A DNA stretch of 34,436 nt, from positions 1-34,436 of the forward strand of contig NZ_JAIWHV010000032.1 in NCBI RefSeq assembly GCF_020177375.1, given 5' to 3'. The DNA is from Saliphagus infecundisoli (GTDB lineage: Archaea; Halobacteriota; Halobacteria; Halobacteriales; Natrialbaceae). This document shows, in pieces, positions 1 through 7,307 of this stretch. The position numbers and the translations under genes were made by a program. Within the stretch, counting starts at the first letter, position 1, and every line of letters starts with the position of its first letter. The notes under the pieces were generated by a model, which made no database searches, had not been told where the DNA came from, and saw nothing but the letters and a program-made list of their open reading frames with translations.

Positions 1-245
1 TCGAACCGGTTGACTCATCGAAATCGAATGTGACAGTCCGGCTCTATTTGGTTCGGTTGAACGAGCGCAGATCCCGCCTAATCGGCGGGATCAGCTTTCC
101 CATCGAGAATAACCCTCGGAAGTAGTGTGCGACGCGACCAATGATTTTCACTTCGAAGACGGGGTGTCAAATTGATAGAAAAACAACGTTTCGTTACCGA
201 AATTCTCCTATTCGTCCGGATTGACTGGACTTTTGTATTTCGACG
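1..245. other. intergenic, nothing recognised
   Basis: No credible open reading frame, tRNA or strong palindrome was seen here. The following 130 bases hold a gene remnant on the minus strand. Confidence 0.4.
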
Positions 246-377
246 TCACCGAGCTTGACCGATCACGCGTCGTTGGACGGGGGCGTTCTCGTATTTGACC
301 ATCTTCTCGGGCTTGTCGGGGATGGTCTCGTAGATCTGCTGGAGCGTCTTTTCGGCTGCGAGCAGGTTGTGCTCTAT
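246..377 (-). pseudogene. 3' remnant of an unidentified gene
   Basis: A minus-strand frame of about 43 codons ends with a TGA at 246-248. It reads like protein (segments LLAAEKTLQQIYETIPDK and ENAPVQRRVIGQAR) but has no start codon apart from an internal Met. It is cut off upstream at the edge of the inverted repeat at 377-415, just before an in-frame stop. I read it as the last exon-length piece of a gene whose 5' part was lost, possibly when the inverted repeat arrived. The family is not recognised. Confidence 0.4.
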
Positions 378-415
378 TAACCAACATTATTCTCTTTCTG
401 GGAAACGTTGGTTAA
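377..415. repeat. 39-bp inverted repeat
   Basis: TTAACCAACATT at 377-388 faces AACGTTGGTTAA at 404-415: 11 of 12 positions pair, around a 15-nt spacer. It lies 55 bp beyond the stop codon of the AbiEii gene and exactly at the broken 5' end of the remnant at 246-377. No T-tract follows, so a simple terminator is not obvious. It could be a terminator hairpin, an operator or the scar of a small mobile element. Confidence 0.5.
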
Positions 416-470
416 GACCTCAGTTCCAAATCTAACTACGTTGATTTGCAATACTGATAACCGTCGTTGA

Positions 471-1274
471 CTAGGGCGACCCCTGTTGAGAAATTGCCGC
501 ATCCAATCGTTCCCAGACGGTCTCGAACGCTGGCGGATTTCCTGTAAGATCTGGGAGCGTTGTGTCCCACTGCTGGCGAATTACGTCCTGCTGGTCCTCC
601 GGAAGCCCGGTCGCCAGATCGACGGTGAGCCCGTCGTGTTCGCACTTCGCTTCGAATGCGGGCGCCACGTCGGCAAAGTCAATCGTGACCGAACCGGTTT
701 CGAGTAGTTGGTAGAGGTCATAGTAGTCACGGGCAGCCCCGCGCTGGTAGATCGCACGGAGCTTTTCGGCGAAAATCTCCTCGACGCTGTACGCGTGGAG
801 GTTGAATTCGGGGATGTCCTCGTACGCGTGGGTATGCTGAACCGGGTCGAAGGCGACATGCTCGTCGACCATTACGTCGATGCTGGTCGTATTGGGGTGG
901 CCGAATACGGCACGGTACTGGATACTGATGTCGACGTAGTGGGTCGGGTAGTGCTCCTGTTGGGATTCGTGGTGCTCTCGAATCGAGAACTCGATCCCAG
1001 AGCGATCGGCGACCGTATCGAGCAGCGCTCTCAACTCTCTCTTTGACCCCTGATACTGGCCTGTGACACCGAAGTCGAGGTCCTCGGAGAAGCGCCACGA
1101 CTGCGGAAAGTACAGTTTGCTCAGCGCCGTGCCGCCCTTGAACAGCAGATTGTCACCATAGTCGCTCGTGAAGATCCCCCAGAGGAGCCACGAGTTGACA
1201 TAGTTTTTCTCGGCGTACCCTTGGCGGACGCCAAGTTCCCGGGCGAGGATCCGAAGCCGATCTTGACTGATCAT
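471..1274 (-). CDS. AbiEii/AbiGii-family nucleotidyltransferase toxin
   Basis: This is the toxin of a type IV (AbiE) toxin-antitoxin pair. AbiEii toxins are DNA polymerase beta-like nucleotidyltransferases that impair growth, and characterised relatives modify RNA. The 267-aa protein shows the family motifs in order: KGGTALSK at residues 46-53 (motif I), SEDLDF at 63-68 (the DxD metal site), AEKLRAI at 169-175 and RDYYDL at 182-187. All the expected catalytic residues are present, so it looks intact. The ATG lies 5 nt after the stop of the upstream AbiEi gene, which indicates one operon and probably translational coupling. Likely roles are phage abortive infection or island maintenance; this is inferred from the family. 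Confidence 0.9.
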   Translation of the reverse strand: MISQDRLRILARELGVRQGYAEKNYVNSWLLWGIFTSDYGDNLLFKGGTALSKLYFPQSWRFSEDLDFGVTGQYQGSKRELRALLDTVADRSGIEFSIREHHESQQEHYPTHYVDISIQYRAVFGHPNTTSIDVMVDEHVAFDPVQHTHAYEDIPEFNLHAYSVEEIFAEKLRAIYQRGAARDYYDLYQLLETGSVTIDFADVAPAFEAKCEHDGLTVDLATGLPEDQQDVIRQQWDTTLPDLTGNPPAFETVWERLDAAISQQGSP

Positions 1275-1279
1275 CGCAA

Positions 1280-2110
1280 TCAGGACTCCGCCGGCTCCAG
1301 CGTCGCTGGCTCGACGTTGATCCGGAGGCGATACGTACTGTCGGTCGATCCGGTGTCGGGCCGCGTCGGGTCCACTGGGGAATAGCCACTCGTGAACGAC
1401 GCGACGAGTTCCTCGCGGGTGGGGAGATTGATTCCGAGCTGGTCGGCGAGGTAGACGATTCGCTTAGTCGCGGCGCCGTTATCGAGGCGCTCGAGGTACT
1501 TGCCGATGGTCCTCCAAGAACAACCCTGCTCGTCGGCGGTTCGCATCGCGATCGCGAGCTCTTGGAGGCCGCCACAGAACTCCGGGTGGTCGGCACAGTC
1601 GACGAGCGTCTTTTCGAGGTCACTGACGTGGACGGTCGTCCCCTCAATGGAGGTTGATTCGGAGCCGAAGAACTTCCTTTCGGTGACCGTCGTTACGCGG
1701 TACGGAACGCCGTGAATCTCGCGGCTCTGCGCGCGCGTCGGCGTCACGACGTACACCGTCCGGGGCACTTGTTCGGTTAGCCCGTGGTGGCTGAGCGCGC
1801 TGTAGTAGCCGATATACATCGGCTCGGCGACGTGTGCTGCGATGAGGTACTCGTGGGTCGTATAGATGGCGTCCTCGCCAGCGGCAAGCGGGATGATAAG
1901 ATACGTCCCTGGAAGAAGTCGGTCAAGCCAGCTTTTCTCGGCCAGTCGAGAGGCGATCTCCCGGGCAGTATTCGGAGCGACCTCGAGTGCCGTTTCGATG
2001 TCGTCAATCGAGATGATTTGATGACCCTCTGAAGCCAATCTCGACAGCAGACGACTCTCTCGCGTCGAAAGTCCACCCCGTTTATTTTGCGCGTCTTCTA
2101 TGGGGTTCAT
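1280..2110 (-). CDS. AbiEi-family antitoxin / transcriptional regulator
   Basis: The 276-aa partner of the downstream AbiEii toxin. AbiEi proteins carry an N-terminal winged helix that represses the operon and a C-terminal antitoxin domain. Here residues of about 12-70 form a wHTH (ALEVAPNTAREIASRLAEK is the likely recognition region), followed by the typical AbiEi middle part (YIGYYSALSHHGLTEQVPRT) and a segment VHVSDLEKTLVDC that is common in AbiEi-type regulators. The gene precedes the toxin by 5 nt, the normal antitoxin-first order. A weak TATA-like stretch lies about 20-25 nt before the ATG, so the transcript may be leaderless. Autoregulation is inferred from the family. Confidence 0.88.
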   Translation of the reverse strand: MNPIEDAQNKRGGLSTRESRLLSRLASEGHQIISIDDIETALEVAPNTAREIASRLAEKSWLDRLLPGTYLIIPLAAGEDAIYTTHEYLIAAHVAEPMYIGYYSALSHHGLTEQVPRTVYVVTPTRAQSREIHGVPYRVTTVTERKFFGSESTSIEGTTVHVSDLEKTLVDCADHPEFCGGLQELAIAMRTADEQGCSWRTIGKYLERLDNGAATKRIVYLADQLGINLPTREELVASFTSGYSPVDPTRPDTGSTDSTYRLRINVEPATLEPAES

Positions 2111-2124
2111 AACTGCGTTCTACA

Positions 2125-2136
2125 CATAAACTATGG
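2125..2136 (-). promoter_or_regulatory. weak TATA-like box of the AbiE operon
   Basis: On the minus strand the AT-rich stretch CCATAGTTTATG lies 15-26 nt before the AbiEi ATG at 2110. Its spacing would give a nearly leaderless mRNA, as is common in haloarchaea. The match is weak. Confidence 0.3.
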
Positions 2137-2321
2137 AACGCACTCGCTTTAGCCTTGTGCTGGAGAGCGGATGCTGGCTGAGTCATCTAATGAGATGGAA
2201 GCGGAAGCCCGCTCCGTTGGGTAATCTAGATTCAGCTACCTTCGTCGGGAACGACAACCGTGAAGCATAGGTATGAGATGGGATCCCTCCTGCTCAACAA
2301 CGTTGTCTGGCATGGCGTTGG

Positions 2322-2582
2322 CTACTGGTCTGCTGAATCGGTTGAGTCGGCGAATACCCTGTTAACGCCATCTGGTGTGAGAGCAAGTCGAACACCTTTG
2401 ACGGTCAATTGAACCTCAATATCCTCGTTCGCAGAGGTCAATAATTGCTCGAGTGCCTCGACATCAACAGCGTCGTACAACTGGTAGTCGTCCTTATCAA
2501 GACCACATGTTTCCAGTCGATCCACGATTTAAACGACGAGCGGAGGTGATGGTCCGCCCCTTCGTGATGGTGAGCTGTCCAT
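2322..2582 (-). pseudogene. HalOD1-domain protein, interrupted by an in-frame stop
   Basis: HalOD1 is a small haloarchaeal output domain of about 85-95 aa. The core is clear: DYQLYDAVDVEALEQLL corresponds to the conserved PLYDVIDPDALDALF region, followed by two beta-strand-like segments (IEVQLTVKGVRLALTPDG). A reading frame beginning with ATG at 2582 runs MDSSPSRRGG and hits TAA at 2529-2531, then continues in the same frame as IVDRLETCGLDK into the core. Either the gene is a nonsense pseudogene, or translation begins at the GTG at 2525 and makes a 67-aa truncated form. The nonsense reading is preferred because the domain's first helix spans the stop. Confidence 0.6.
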
Positions 2583-2703
2583 GTGAACTCCCAAAGATTA
2601 GGATAGGCTGCGTGTTAAGGTTGTTGGGTCAACCACAGTTGCTTGAAGATCCTATGGTTTCCTTAGCGCGCTTCGGATAGGGTCGGCGCAAGCAGAGTTG
2701 GGC

Positions 2704-2964
2704 ATGCGCTTTGACGATGACTGGATGTCGCGTGCTGATGATCGGATTCTGGAGCATCTTACTGACGCTGGGCCTGATACCCCCAAGGAAATGGCTGAGA
2801 GCGATCGAGTCCGATTCTCTCGGCAACACATCAACGCACGCTGCAAGATACTCGTCACGTATGGGCTCCTCGTTCACCTTGGCAACGGAGTCTACGATAT
2901 TACTCGCGAGGGGAACCAGTATCTCGGTGGTGAACTCGACGTTCGCGACCTCAAGGCTGAGTGA
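2704..2964 (+). CDS. PhiH1-repressor-like winged-helix protein
   Basis: A small (86 aa) single-domain wHTH of the type annotated in haloarchaea as PhiH1 repressor-like. The opening DDDWMSRADDRILEHL matches the usual W-M-x-x-x-D-D-R-I-L-E start, followed by a HTH (PKEMAESDRVRFSRQHINARCKIL, written here as its span, about residues 28-52) and a wing ending YDITREGNQYLGGELD. The ATG at 2704 is chosen over the in-frame TTG at 2698 because family members begin only a few residues before the DDW motif. Such proteins are frequent on plasmids and proviruses; the target is unknown. Confidence 0.8.
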   Translation: MRFDDDWMSRADDRILEHLTDAGPDTPKEMAESDRVRFSRQHINARCKILVTYGLLVHLGNGVYDITREGNQYLGGELDVRDLKAE

Positions 2965-2966
2965 AC

Positions 2967-3190
2967 CTATTTCTTCAGGAGTGCCACCAGCTGGGCGACG
3001 TATGAGCTTTGTCCCAGTTCCGATGAGGACTGATCGCGCTCAGTAGCGTTCTCGCCTCGTCGTGAGTCATGTGGGCGTTCCGTGCGTAGTTGCAGATGAG
3101 CCGGGGTGTCGGGACGATTCGGGGCCCTTGGTGCATGGCGTGAATGAGTGGGAAGTTTGTCCCGCCGAACTCGTCGGTTAGCCTTGTGCA
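2967..3190 (-). pseudogene. frameshifted remnant of an unidentified gene
   Basis: Two overlapping minus-strand frames together read like one protein. The upstream part contains LTDEFGGTNFPLIHAMHQ and HMTHDEARTLLSAIS. The downstream part continues in another frame as SELGQSSYVAQLVALLKK and ends in TAG at 2967. One frameshift near 3030 would join them. The 5' end is cut at the 49-bp palindrome at 3181-3229, so the start is missing. The family is not recognised; the call rests on amino-acid-like composition and the shared truncation pattern. Confidence 0.35.
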
Positions 3191-3229
3191 ACGGCGGCTT
3201 TCTGTGAGAGGCCAAATGTTGCACAAGGC
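3181..3229. repeat. short palindromic element, copy 1
   Basis: GCCTTGTGCAAC at 3181-3192 and GTTGCACAAGGC at 3218-3229 form a perfect 12-bp inverted repeat around 25 nt. A second element with the same 11-bp arms and the same 25-nt spacing lies at 21150-21196. Equal length and conserved ends suggest a miniature mobile element or closely paired IS ends rather than a chance hairpin. Confidence 0.7.
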
Positions 3230-3500
3230 AAGCCATCGGAACGATTATATTCGGTGATGCAAGACACTCACGTGCACAGTCCACGCGGCGAGCCAATCAT
3301 GGATGACTGGACTGTGGCCTGTACGTACTCGGGGCGGGACTCCCCTTCCTGCCCCTCCCCATACTCTCCGTGAGCAGTGGTGATTCCGGGCAATTCAGTT
3401 CCGCTTACAGCTCCAGACGTTCTATGAAAATCTATACTTTTCTCACAGGGGAAAGCCGTGTACGTAGACGCCTTTCAGCGGAAATGGGTATAATTCCAAA
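3230..3500. other. intergenic, no gene seen
   Basis: Between the palindrome and the promoter region of the PadR gene no convincing coding frame was found. Frames here are short and overlap antisense frames. Confidence 0.35.
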
Positions 3501-3510
3501 CAGTTAAACC
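3501..3510 (+). promoter_or_regulatory. TATA-like box of the PadR gene
   Basis: The AT-rich motif CAGTTAAACC is centred about 28 nt before the ATG at 3533. This spacing suits a leaderless or near-leaderless haloarchaeal transcript. Confidence 0.35.
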
Positions 3511-3532
3511 AATCTAGTTAGTAGGGTTTCAT

Positions 3533-3817
3533 ATGTACGATCTGACCGGCTTCCAACGCGATCTCCTGTACGTTGCTGCAGGATTGGATGAGCCCCACGG
3601 GCTCGCGATCAAAGACGAACTCGAGAAGTACTACGAAGTCGAGATCCACCACGGGCGTCTGTATCCGAACCTCGACACCATCGTCGACAAGGGACTTGTC
3701 GAGAAAGGGGAGAAGGATCGACGAACGAATCTCTACTCGGTGACGCGTCGTGGGCGACGAGAGATCGAGGATCGTCGAGAGTGGGAGTCACAGTACGTCG
3801 ACGAACTGTTTGAATAA
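3533..3817 (+). CDS. PadR-family transcriptional regulator
   Basis: A 94-aa winged-helix repressor-type protein. PadR features are visible: TGFQRDLLYVAAGLDEPHGL opens the domain, then KDELEKYY, the signature HHGRLYPNLDTIVDKGLVEK (recognition helix with R-L-Y-P-x-L), and a wing NLYSVTRRGRREIEDR. It is a compact haloarchaeal PadR with only a short C-terminal helix (WESQYVDEL) instead of the long dimerisation domain of bacterial members. The effector and target are unknown. It converges with the small gene at 3887-4168, about 70 bp apart. Confidence 0.85.
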   Translation: MYDLTGFQRDLLYVAAGLDEPHGLAIKDELEKYYEVEIHHGRLYPNLDTIVDKGLVEKGEKDRRTNLYSVTRRGRREIEDRREWESQYVDELFE

Positions 3818-3886
3818 CCGTGTCTAGCGGAGCCTTCTCCCAGTGATCCGGATCGACATCAGTCACACCGATACGTCAATCGCTCA

Positions 3887-4168
3887 TCACTCGTATGAAA
3901 CGTCTGTCACGCGAAGTCCCTCATCCACTTCGTAGAGGTACCCACGATCATGAAGGCGGTCAACGGCGTGATCAACGTCCTGTGGTTCGAGTTCGAGATC
4001 AGTCGTGAGGACTACCTCCGTGAGCTGGTCACGTGACAGTGTCGGGGCGGATGGCTGTCCGTTTGGGGTAGATTCGCGCTGGTCTGTCACGTGCTCTAGA
4101 ACCGTCTCATAGACGTCAAGAATCCAGTCAGGCAATGGAGGGCGGTCGTCCTCATACATATTCTGCAT
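3887..4168 (-). CDS. small hypothetical protein, possible wHTH
   Basis: A 93-aa acidic protein, not assigned to a named family. It begins MQNMYEDDRPPLPDWILDVY and ends in a region that looks like a winged helix: RDQLTEVVLTTDLELEPQDV, then HAVDRLHDRGYLYEVDEGLRV, with a helix-turn-helix rhythm and a short wing. A regulator role is plausible because of this shape and the neighbouring PadR gene, but that is inference. Translation could also begin at the second Met (residue 4). Confidence 0.6.
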   Translation of the reverse strand: MQNMYEDDRPPLPDWILDVYETVLEHVTDQRESTPNGQPSAPTLSRDQLTEVVLTTDLELEPQDVDHAVDRLHDRGYLYEVDEGLRVTDVSYE

Positions 4169-4369
4169 CTCGTCATAGACCGGTCAGTCTCTTAGTACTG
4201 ATGCCCAGGATCAACGGCTTGATGGCCTCCTTGGCGGGGCCTTTGATGAGTACACGTCTGAGAAATATCCGATATCAGAGTGGTCCGATCACGCGAATTG
4301 AAGTACCCATCTGTTGGAGGTAGCGCCGTATATCACCACTCCCACGACCGAGACGGCTCTCGCTGACCA

Positions 4370-4640
4370 CAGACCTTTCTTGAGACGTCACGCGTTTCTG
4401 GTAGAGGGCTTCGACTTCCTTCGGCGTGCGATCGGCCAAATCGCACGCACGTACGACCGCACGAGCAAGCCGTGTTTGCCTCGGTTGCCCTGTTGGTAGG
4501 AGACACAGACCGCGAGCGGGAAGCGTAGTTCCCCCTCGTACATCACGTACTCCGTCCAGTAGGAGATCGTCGTATCGAGTTTCTCAGCCATCTGTTTCCC
4601 GCCGCGGATGACTGGAAGGCGAAGTGAGTGTGGCCTATAC
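4370..4640 (-). pseudogene. C-terminal relic of an IS4/ISH8-like transposase
   Basis: The minus strand encodes a DDE-transposase-like stretch: LPVIRGGKQMAEKLDTTISY, WTEYVMYEGELRFPLAVCVS, then GKHGLLVRSYV. After a one-base frame change near 4440 it resumes as CDLADRTPKEVEALYQKR, which corresponds to the run-up to the catalytic Glu of this group. The expected I-E-T-S-Y/F-R block after YQKR is already corrupted. There is no start, no complete catalytic triad and no terminal repeat that I can see. The family assignment is from memory of haloarchaeal transposases. Confidence 0.5.
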
Positions 4641-5040
4641 CTCTGCGAGTCGTATGGGCTGGTCGCTAACGCGACGTGAACGGAGCAGAGAACATTCGGC
4701 AAAAAGTAACTCCAAGTCCTGCGGAGACGGAGGATAGGAGTAACGGCTGGTTGGCACAGCCGTCAGTCCATCTGTTCGATTGTAGCGAGGGCAGTTTCGC
4801 CCCGCAAGAACAGGTCGTGGACTGTAAACCGTAATATCCCAACGGCGGTCGGGATTCCACGTCGTTTACGGCGTGGAGGATGTCAACCGCTCCGTTGAGG
4901 CACGTCTCACGGGCCAGATGTTCGGCAACTGCACTCCGAGTGCGCGAGGGACGATTCGAACGCCCGTCTCGGTCGTGGCACGACCGCGTATTGCCAAACT
5001 CCACTACTCGCGCATCCTCAAAGAAAAGATACGGACGGGG
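4641..5040. other. unassigned spacer, probably decayed IS material
   Basis: About 400 bp between the transposase relic and the TROVE gene. One minus-strand frame is open over about 110 codons but has an unbalanced, Ser/Arg/Cys-rich composition unlike the acidic neighbours, so it is not called as a gene. Confidence 0.3.
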
Positions 5041-6570
5041 CTAGGTCGGCTTGAACGCCTCGATCTCATCGATGATCTGCTTCGGATTCTCGGCGTGTTC
5101 GATGAACGAGAGGACGTTCTCCGACCACCCCGAGATGTTGTAGACGTTCTTGTAGCCTTCTGGCGTCACCAGGTCGCCGTAGGCCGCGAGATCGACGAGA
5201 TACAGCGCGGTGTCCGCAGACACCTTGTCCCGATACGTATCGAACGCGTCTTTGACCGTCTGGGAATCGCGGGCTGTGAACGGCGTGTTGTCCCAGATCT
5301 GCATATCGGTGAAGACGACGATACGTTCAACAGCATCCCCTCGGTCGTGGAGGTGCTTGATCGCCTTCCAGCCGTTCGTCGAGTTCCCGACGTCCTCGTC
5401 GATCGCCAACACCGCCGATTGGCGCTGCAGTACTGGCGTGTCGACGTGCATCGGAACTGTCTGGAAGTCGTCGCCGAACCCGCCGACGTCGGCACCCTGG
5501 TTGGCCAGGATCGCACCGAACAACGCACCGATCTCCTTCAGTCGGAGCGTGCTGTTCGTGGACAGCGGATGATCCATCGATCCCGACAGGTCGACCGCGA
5601 CAAAGGTATCGCCGAATCCGCCAGGCACCGTCTCGACCGCGACATCTATTGCGTCTTCGAGCCAAGGCTCGACCGTCGGTGCCTGGACATCTGCGTCTTG
5701 CAGCGCGGTGTAGGCCTGGTAGTACCGGAACGGATACAGCGGCGCGTGTCGGACTGCCTCTAGGTCGAGGTGATTCACGACGGTGTCCTCCGGAACGCCG
5801 GCTTCGAGCATGTTCCGGAGGTTCCGAATCGACGCGAAGATGGGCAGCGTGTACTCGTCGTCCTCGATGAGCAGTTCCCAGGCGGCTTGGGTGTTGCCGC
5901 GGTCGGAGATGACCGTCTCCCACGTGTTCGGCGCCGGCAAGGGGTCGACGTCGGGATAGTCGTCGAGGCCGCCGCGCATGAACCGCTCGAAGAGCGCTTC
6001 CTGCTCGGCGTCGACGGGCGTGGGGTGGACGCGGTTGAAGACGTCGTGCAGCGTCACCTCACGCCGCGACAGCTCGTACTTGCCCAGCGTGTAGGCGTCG
6101 GCCATCTCCACCAGCGCGTCCTCGATCCCGCGTCGAAGCGGCCACGGCGCAGTCCCGCCGAACAGCTGATCGTGGACCGCGAGCGCGGTGGCCGTCTCGT
6201 CCATCCGCTGGATGATCGCCGGCGCCCATTCGCGGATGAGCGACTCGGGGGAGTCGTCCTTGAATCGGTCGTCGTTGGCTGCCAGTACGAGCAGCACTTG
6301 TGGGATGTCCCGTAAGTAGAGCTCCTGGCGCGCATAGGCCGCGAGCTTCAGGACGAACTCCGGGTTGTCGTTTGCGGCGGCATCGAACTGGCGAACGACA
6401 GCAGCGAGCTGTTCGTCATCGGTCTCGTAGAACGAGCCCTCCAGCAGTTGGTTGATCGTGCGCTTGTACAGTGCGAGTCGGGGGTCGGCAGGCTCGAACG
6501 CTTCCCCACCTTCGTAGTTGGTGGTCCGCGTTGCCTCCGCGACCGTTTGCTTTGGCGTGTTGAATTCCAT
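5041..6570 (-). CDS. TROVE-domain protein (Ro60/Rsr-type RNA-binding protein)
   Basis: Ro60 proteins are ring-shaped RNA-binding proteins that hold misfolded RNAs and Y RNAs; in bacteria Rsr works with YrlA-type Y RNAs and exonucleases. This 509-aa protein has the full layout: alpha-helical TROVE/HEAT ring over about residues 1-300 (NPEFVLKLAAYARQELYLRD, PQVLLVLAAN, RNLRNMLEAGVPEDTV, PLYPFRYYQAY) and a von Willebrand A domain over about 320-505 with an intact MIDAS start DLSGSM at 327-332 and VFTDMQIWD. Length is close to the usual 520-540 aa. I chose the ATG at 6570 (MEFNTPKQTV) over the in-frame codon at 6603 because relatives start this way and GGGTGAT, a good Shine-Dalgarno match, lies just before it. 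It is the first complete gene 3' of a same-strand tRNA array; tRNA-Arg ends about 115 nt upstream, so read-through transcription is likely. Confidence 0.9.
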   Translation of the reverse strand: MEFNTPKQTVAEATRTTNYEGGEAFEPADPRLALYKRTINQLLEGSFYETDDEQLAAVVRQFDAAANDNPEFVLKLAAYARQELYLRDIPQVLLVLAANDDRFKDDSPESLIREWAPAIIQRMDETATALAVHDQLFGGTAPWPLRRGIEDALVEMADAYTLGKYELSRREVTLHDVFNRVHPTPVDAEQEALFERFMRGGLDDYPDVDPLPAPNTWETVISDRGNTQAAWELLIEDDEYTLPIFASIRNLRNMLEAGVPEDTVVNHLDLEAVRHAPLYPFRYYQAYTALQDADVQAPTVEPWLEDAIDVAVETVPGGFGDTFVAVDLSGSMDHPLSTNSTLRLKEIGALFGAILANQGADVGGFGDDFQTVPMHVDTPVLQRQSAVLAIDEDVGNSTNGWKAIKHLHDRGDAVERIVVFTDMQIWDNTPFTARDSQTVKDAFDTYRDKVSADTALYLVDLAAYGDLVTPEGYKNVYNISGWSENVLSFIEHAENPKQIIDEIEAFKPT

Positions 6571-6572
6571 AC

Positions 6573-6579
6573 TATCACC
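6573..6579 (-). promoter_or_regulatory. ribosome-binding site of the TROVE gene
   Basis: GGGTGAT on the minus strand, a few nt before the ATG at 6570, contains GGTGAT, complementary to the 16S rRNA 3' end. Most genes here look leaderless, so a strong Shine-Dalgarno suggests this mRNA has a 5' leader, consistent with transcription from the upstream tRNA array. It also decides the start codon. Confidence 0.55.
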
Positions 6580-6685
6580 CGGAGTCGCAACAGGCGACTC
6601 CAATACCGGTGCTGCTCACACGCTCTGTGACCAGCGAGTATCGGGAGAGAAACTTCCCGAACCAGCCTCGCATCGCTCGGCTGGA

Positions 6686-6761
6686 CGTTCCCGGCACGAT
6701 TCGAACGTGCGACATCCCGGCTTCGAAGGCCGGTGCTCTGTCCTGGCTGAGCTACGGGAAC
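6686..6761 (-). tRNA. tRNA-Arg (anticodon TCG)
   Basis: Perfect acceptor stem GTTCCCG/CGGGAAC, D arm containing GCTC and GAGC, anticodon stem CCGGC/GCCGG with loop CTTCGAA, T arm GCACG-TTCGAAT-CGTGC, discriminator G. It is the tRNA nearest the TROVE gene. CCA is not encoded. Confidence 0.85.
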
Positions 6762-6780
6762 ACGAGTGGCCGGACAATTT

Positions 6781-6835
6781 CTGGAGCGAAAGACGGGATT
6801 CGAACCCGTAGAGTGCCATCGACGTATCGCTCCAG
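6781..6835 (-). ncRNA. tRNA-like mini-structure, candidate Y-like RNA
   Basis: A perfect 9-bp terminal helix, CTGGAGCGA paired with TCGCTCCAG, encloses a complete tRNA T arm (ACGGG-TTCGAAT-CCCGT) in only 55 nt. There is no room for D and anticodon arms. It sits between the tRNA array and the TROVE gene on the same strand. Bacterial YrlA Y RNAs combine a Ro-binding helix with a tRNA-like T-arm module, and the 3' strand CTTTCG here fits the bacterial Y-RNA pattern C-N(0-1)-UUNG as I recall it. The 5' strand (GCGATACG) matches GNCGAA only partly. It could alternatively be a decayed tRNA. Confidence 0.5.
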
Positions 6836-6891
6836 ATCGACGGCCACTGGTGACACGGCAACCGGAAAACCGTCGGAGCGCGACCGGTGTC

Positions 6892-6911
6892 GAGAGTACC
6901 CTCGTACTCTC
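6892..6911. repeat. perfect 8-bp hairpin
   Basis: GAGAGTAC and GTACTCTC pair perfectly around a 4-nt loop (GAGG on the minus strand). It lies between the degenerate tRNA-Ser and the mini-structure and could be part of the same processed RNA. No T-tract follows on the minus strand. Confidence 0.5.
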
Positions 6912-6938
6912 TTTGTCCGGGATGTTCTCGATGGACTA

Positions 6939-7026
6939 CGCCACCGACAGGATTTGAACCTGCGAGTTCCTGGCGAAGCAATGCTCCGACTCGACGGTCG
7001 CCACGTGCAGTCGGGCAACCGGTGGT
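6939..7026 (-). tRNA. degenerate tRNA-Ser-like (possible anticodon CGA)
   Basis: An 88-nt type II-sized tRNA. T arm GCAGG-TTCAAAT-CCTGT is good, the acceptor stem ACCACCG/CGGTGGC has an A1-C72 mismatch, and the discriminator is G as in the other Ser tRNAs here. A D stem TGCC/GGCG is possible but the loop lacks the usual GG. The anticodon region GTCGAGT allows CGA after U33, but the surrounding stem pairs poorly. It is probably a decayed or non-decoding tRNA. Confidence 0.55.
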
Positions 7027-7107
7027 GCGACGGGCTATGACTCCCGTTGGTGTGCTTTGCGGGCGAAGAAACGCACCACCTCGACGACCACACGCTTGGG
7101 GAAAGCC

Positions 7108-7133
7108 GACCGTGACAGCGTCACGGATCCGTG
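7108..7133. repeat. overlapping palindromes
   Basis: CCGTGAC and GTCACGG pair around a 3-nt loop, and the overlapping CACGGATCCGTG is a perfect 12-nt palindrome, so two hairpins are mutually exclusive. The site lies in the 158-bp spacer between the Ser-like tRNA and tRNA-Glu(TTC), where no other tRNA is visible. Confidence 0.4.
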
Positions 7134-7184
7134 GCTGCCCGCTATGTCAGACACGGAAAACGTTGTCAGGGCCAGCCCCCCGAG

Positions 7185-7260
7185 TGCTCCCGAGGGGAAT
7201 CGAACCCCTGGCCTCCACCTTGAAAGGGTGGCGTCTCTCGCCAACGGAGACTCCGGGAGC
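7185..7260 (-). tRNA. tRNA-Glu (anticodon TTC)
   Basis: Perfect acceptor GCTCCCG/CGGGAGC, D stem TCTC/GAGA, anticodon stem CCACC/GGTGG with loop CTTTCAA, T arm AGGGG-TTCGATT-CCCCT, discriminator A. Its D-arm region (AGTCTCCGTTGGCGAGAGAC) closely resembles that of tRNA-Gln at 9419-9494, which suggests duplication within the array. Confidence 0.88.
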
Positions 7261-7307
7261 GCTGTAGGGAAGAAATCAAGCACCGAGTTACGGCGGACAC
7301 GCACGGA

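Noticed and set aside
4666-5004. 112-codon minus-strand frame as part of a TnpB-type transposase
   Set aside because: It has several Cys and His, but no RuvC or zinc-ribbon motif could be recognised.
4873-5763. 296-codon plus-strand open frame
   Set aside because: It is antisense to the TROVE gene, Arg/Val/Asp-rich in the way of GC-rich antisense frames, and has no family features.
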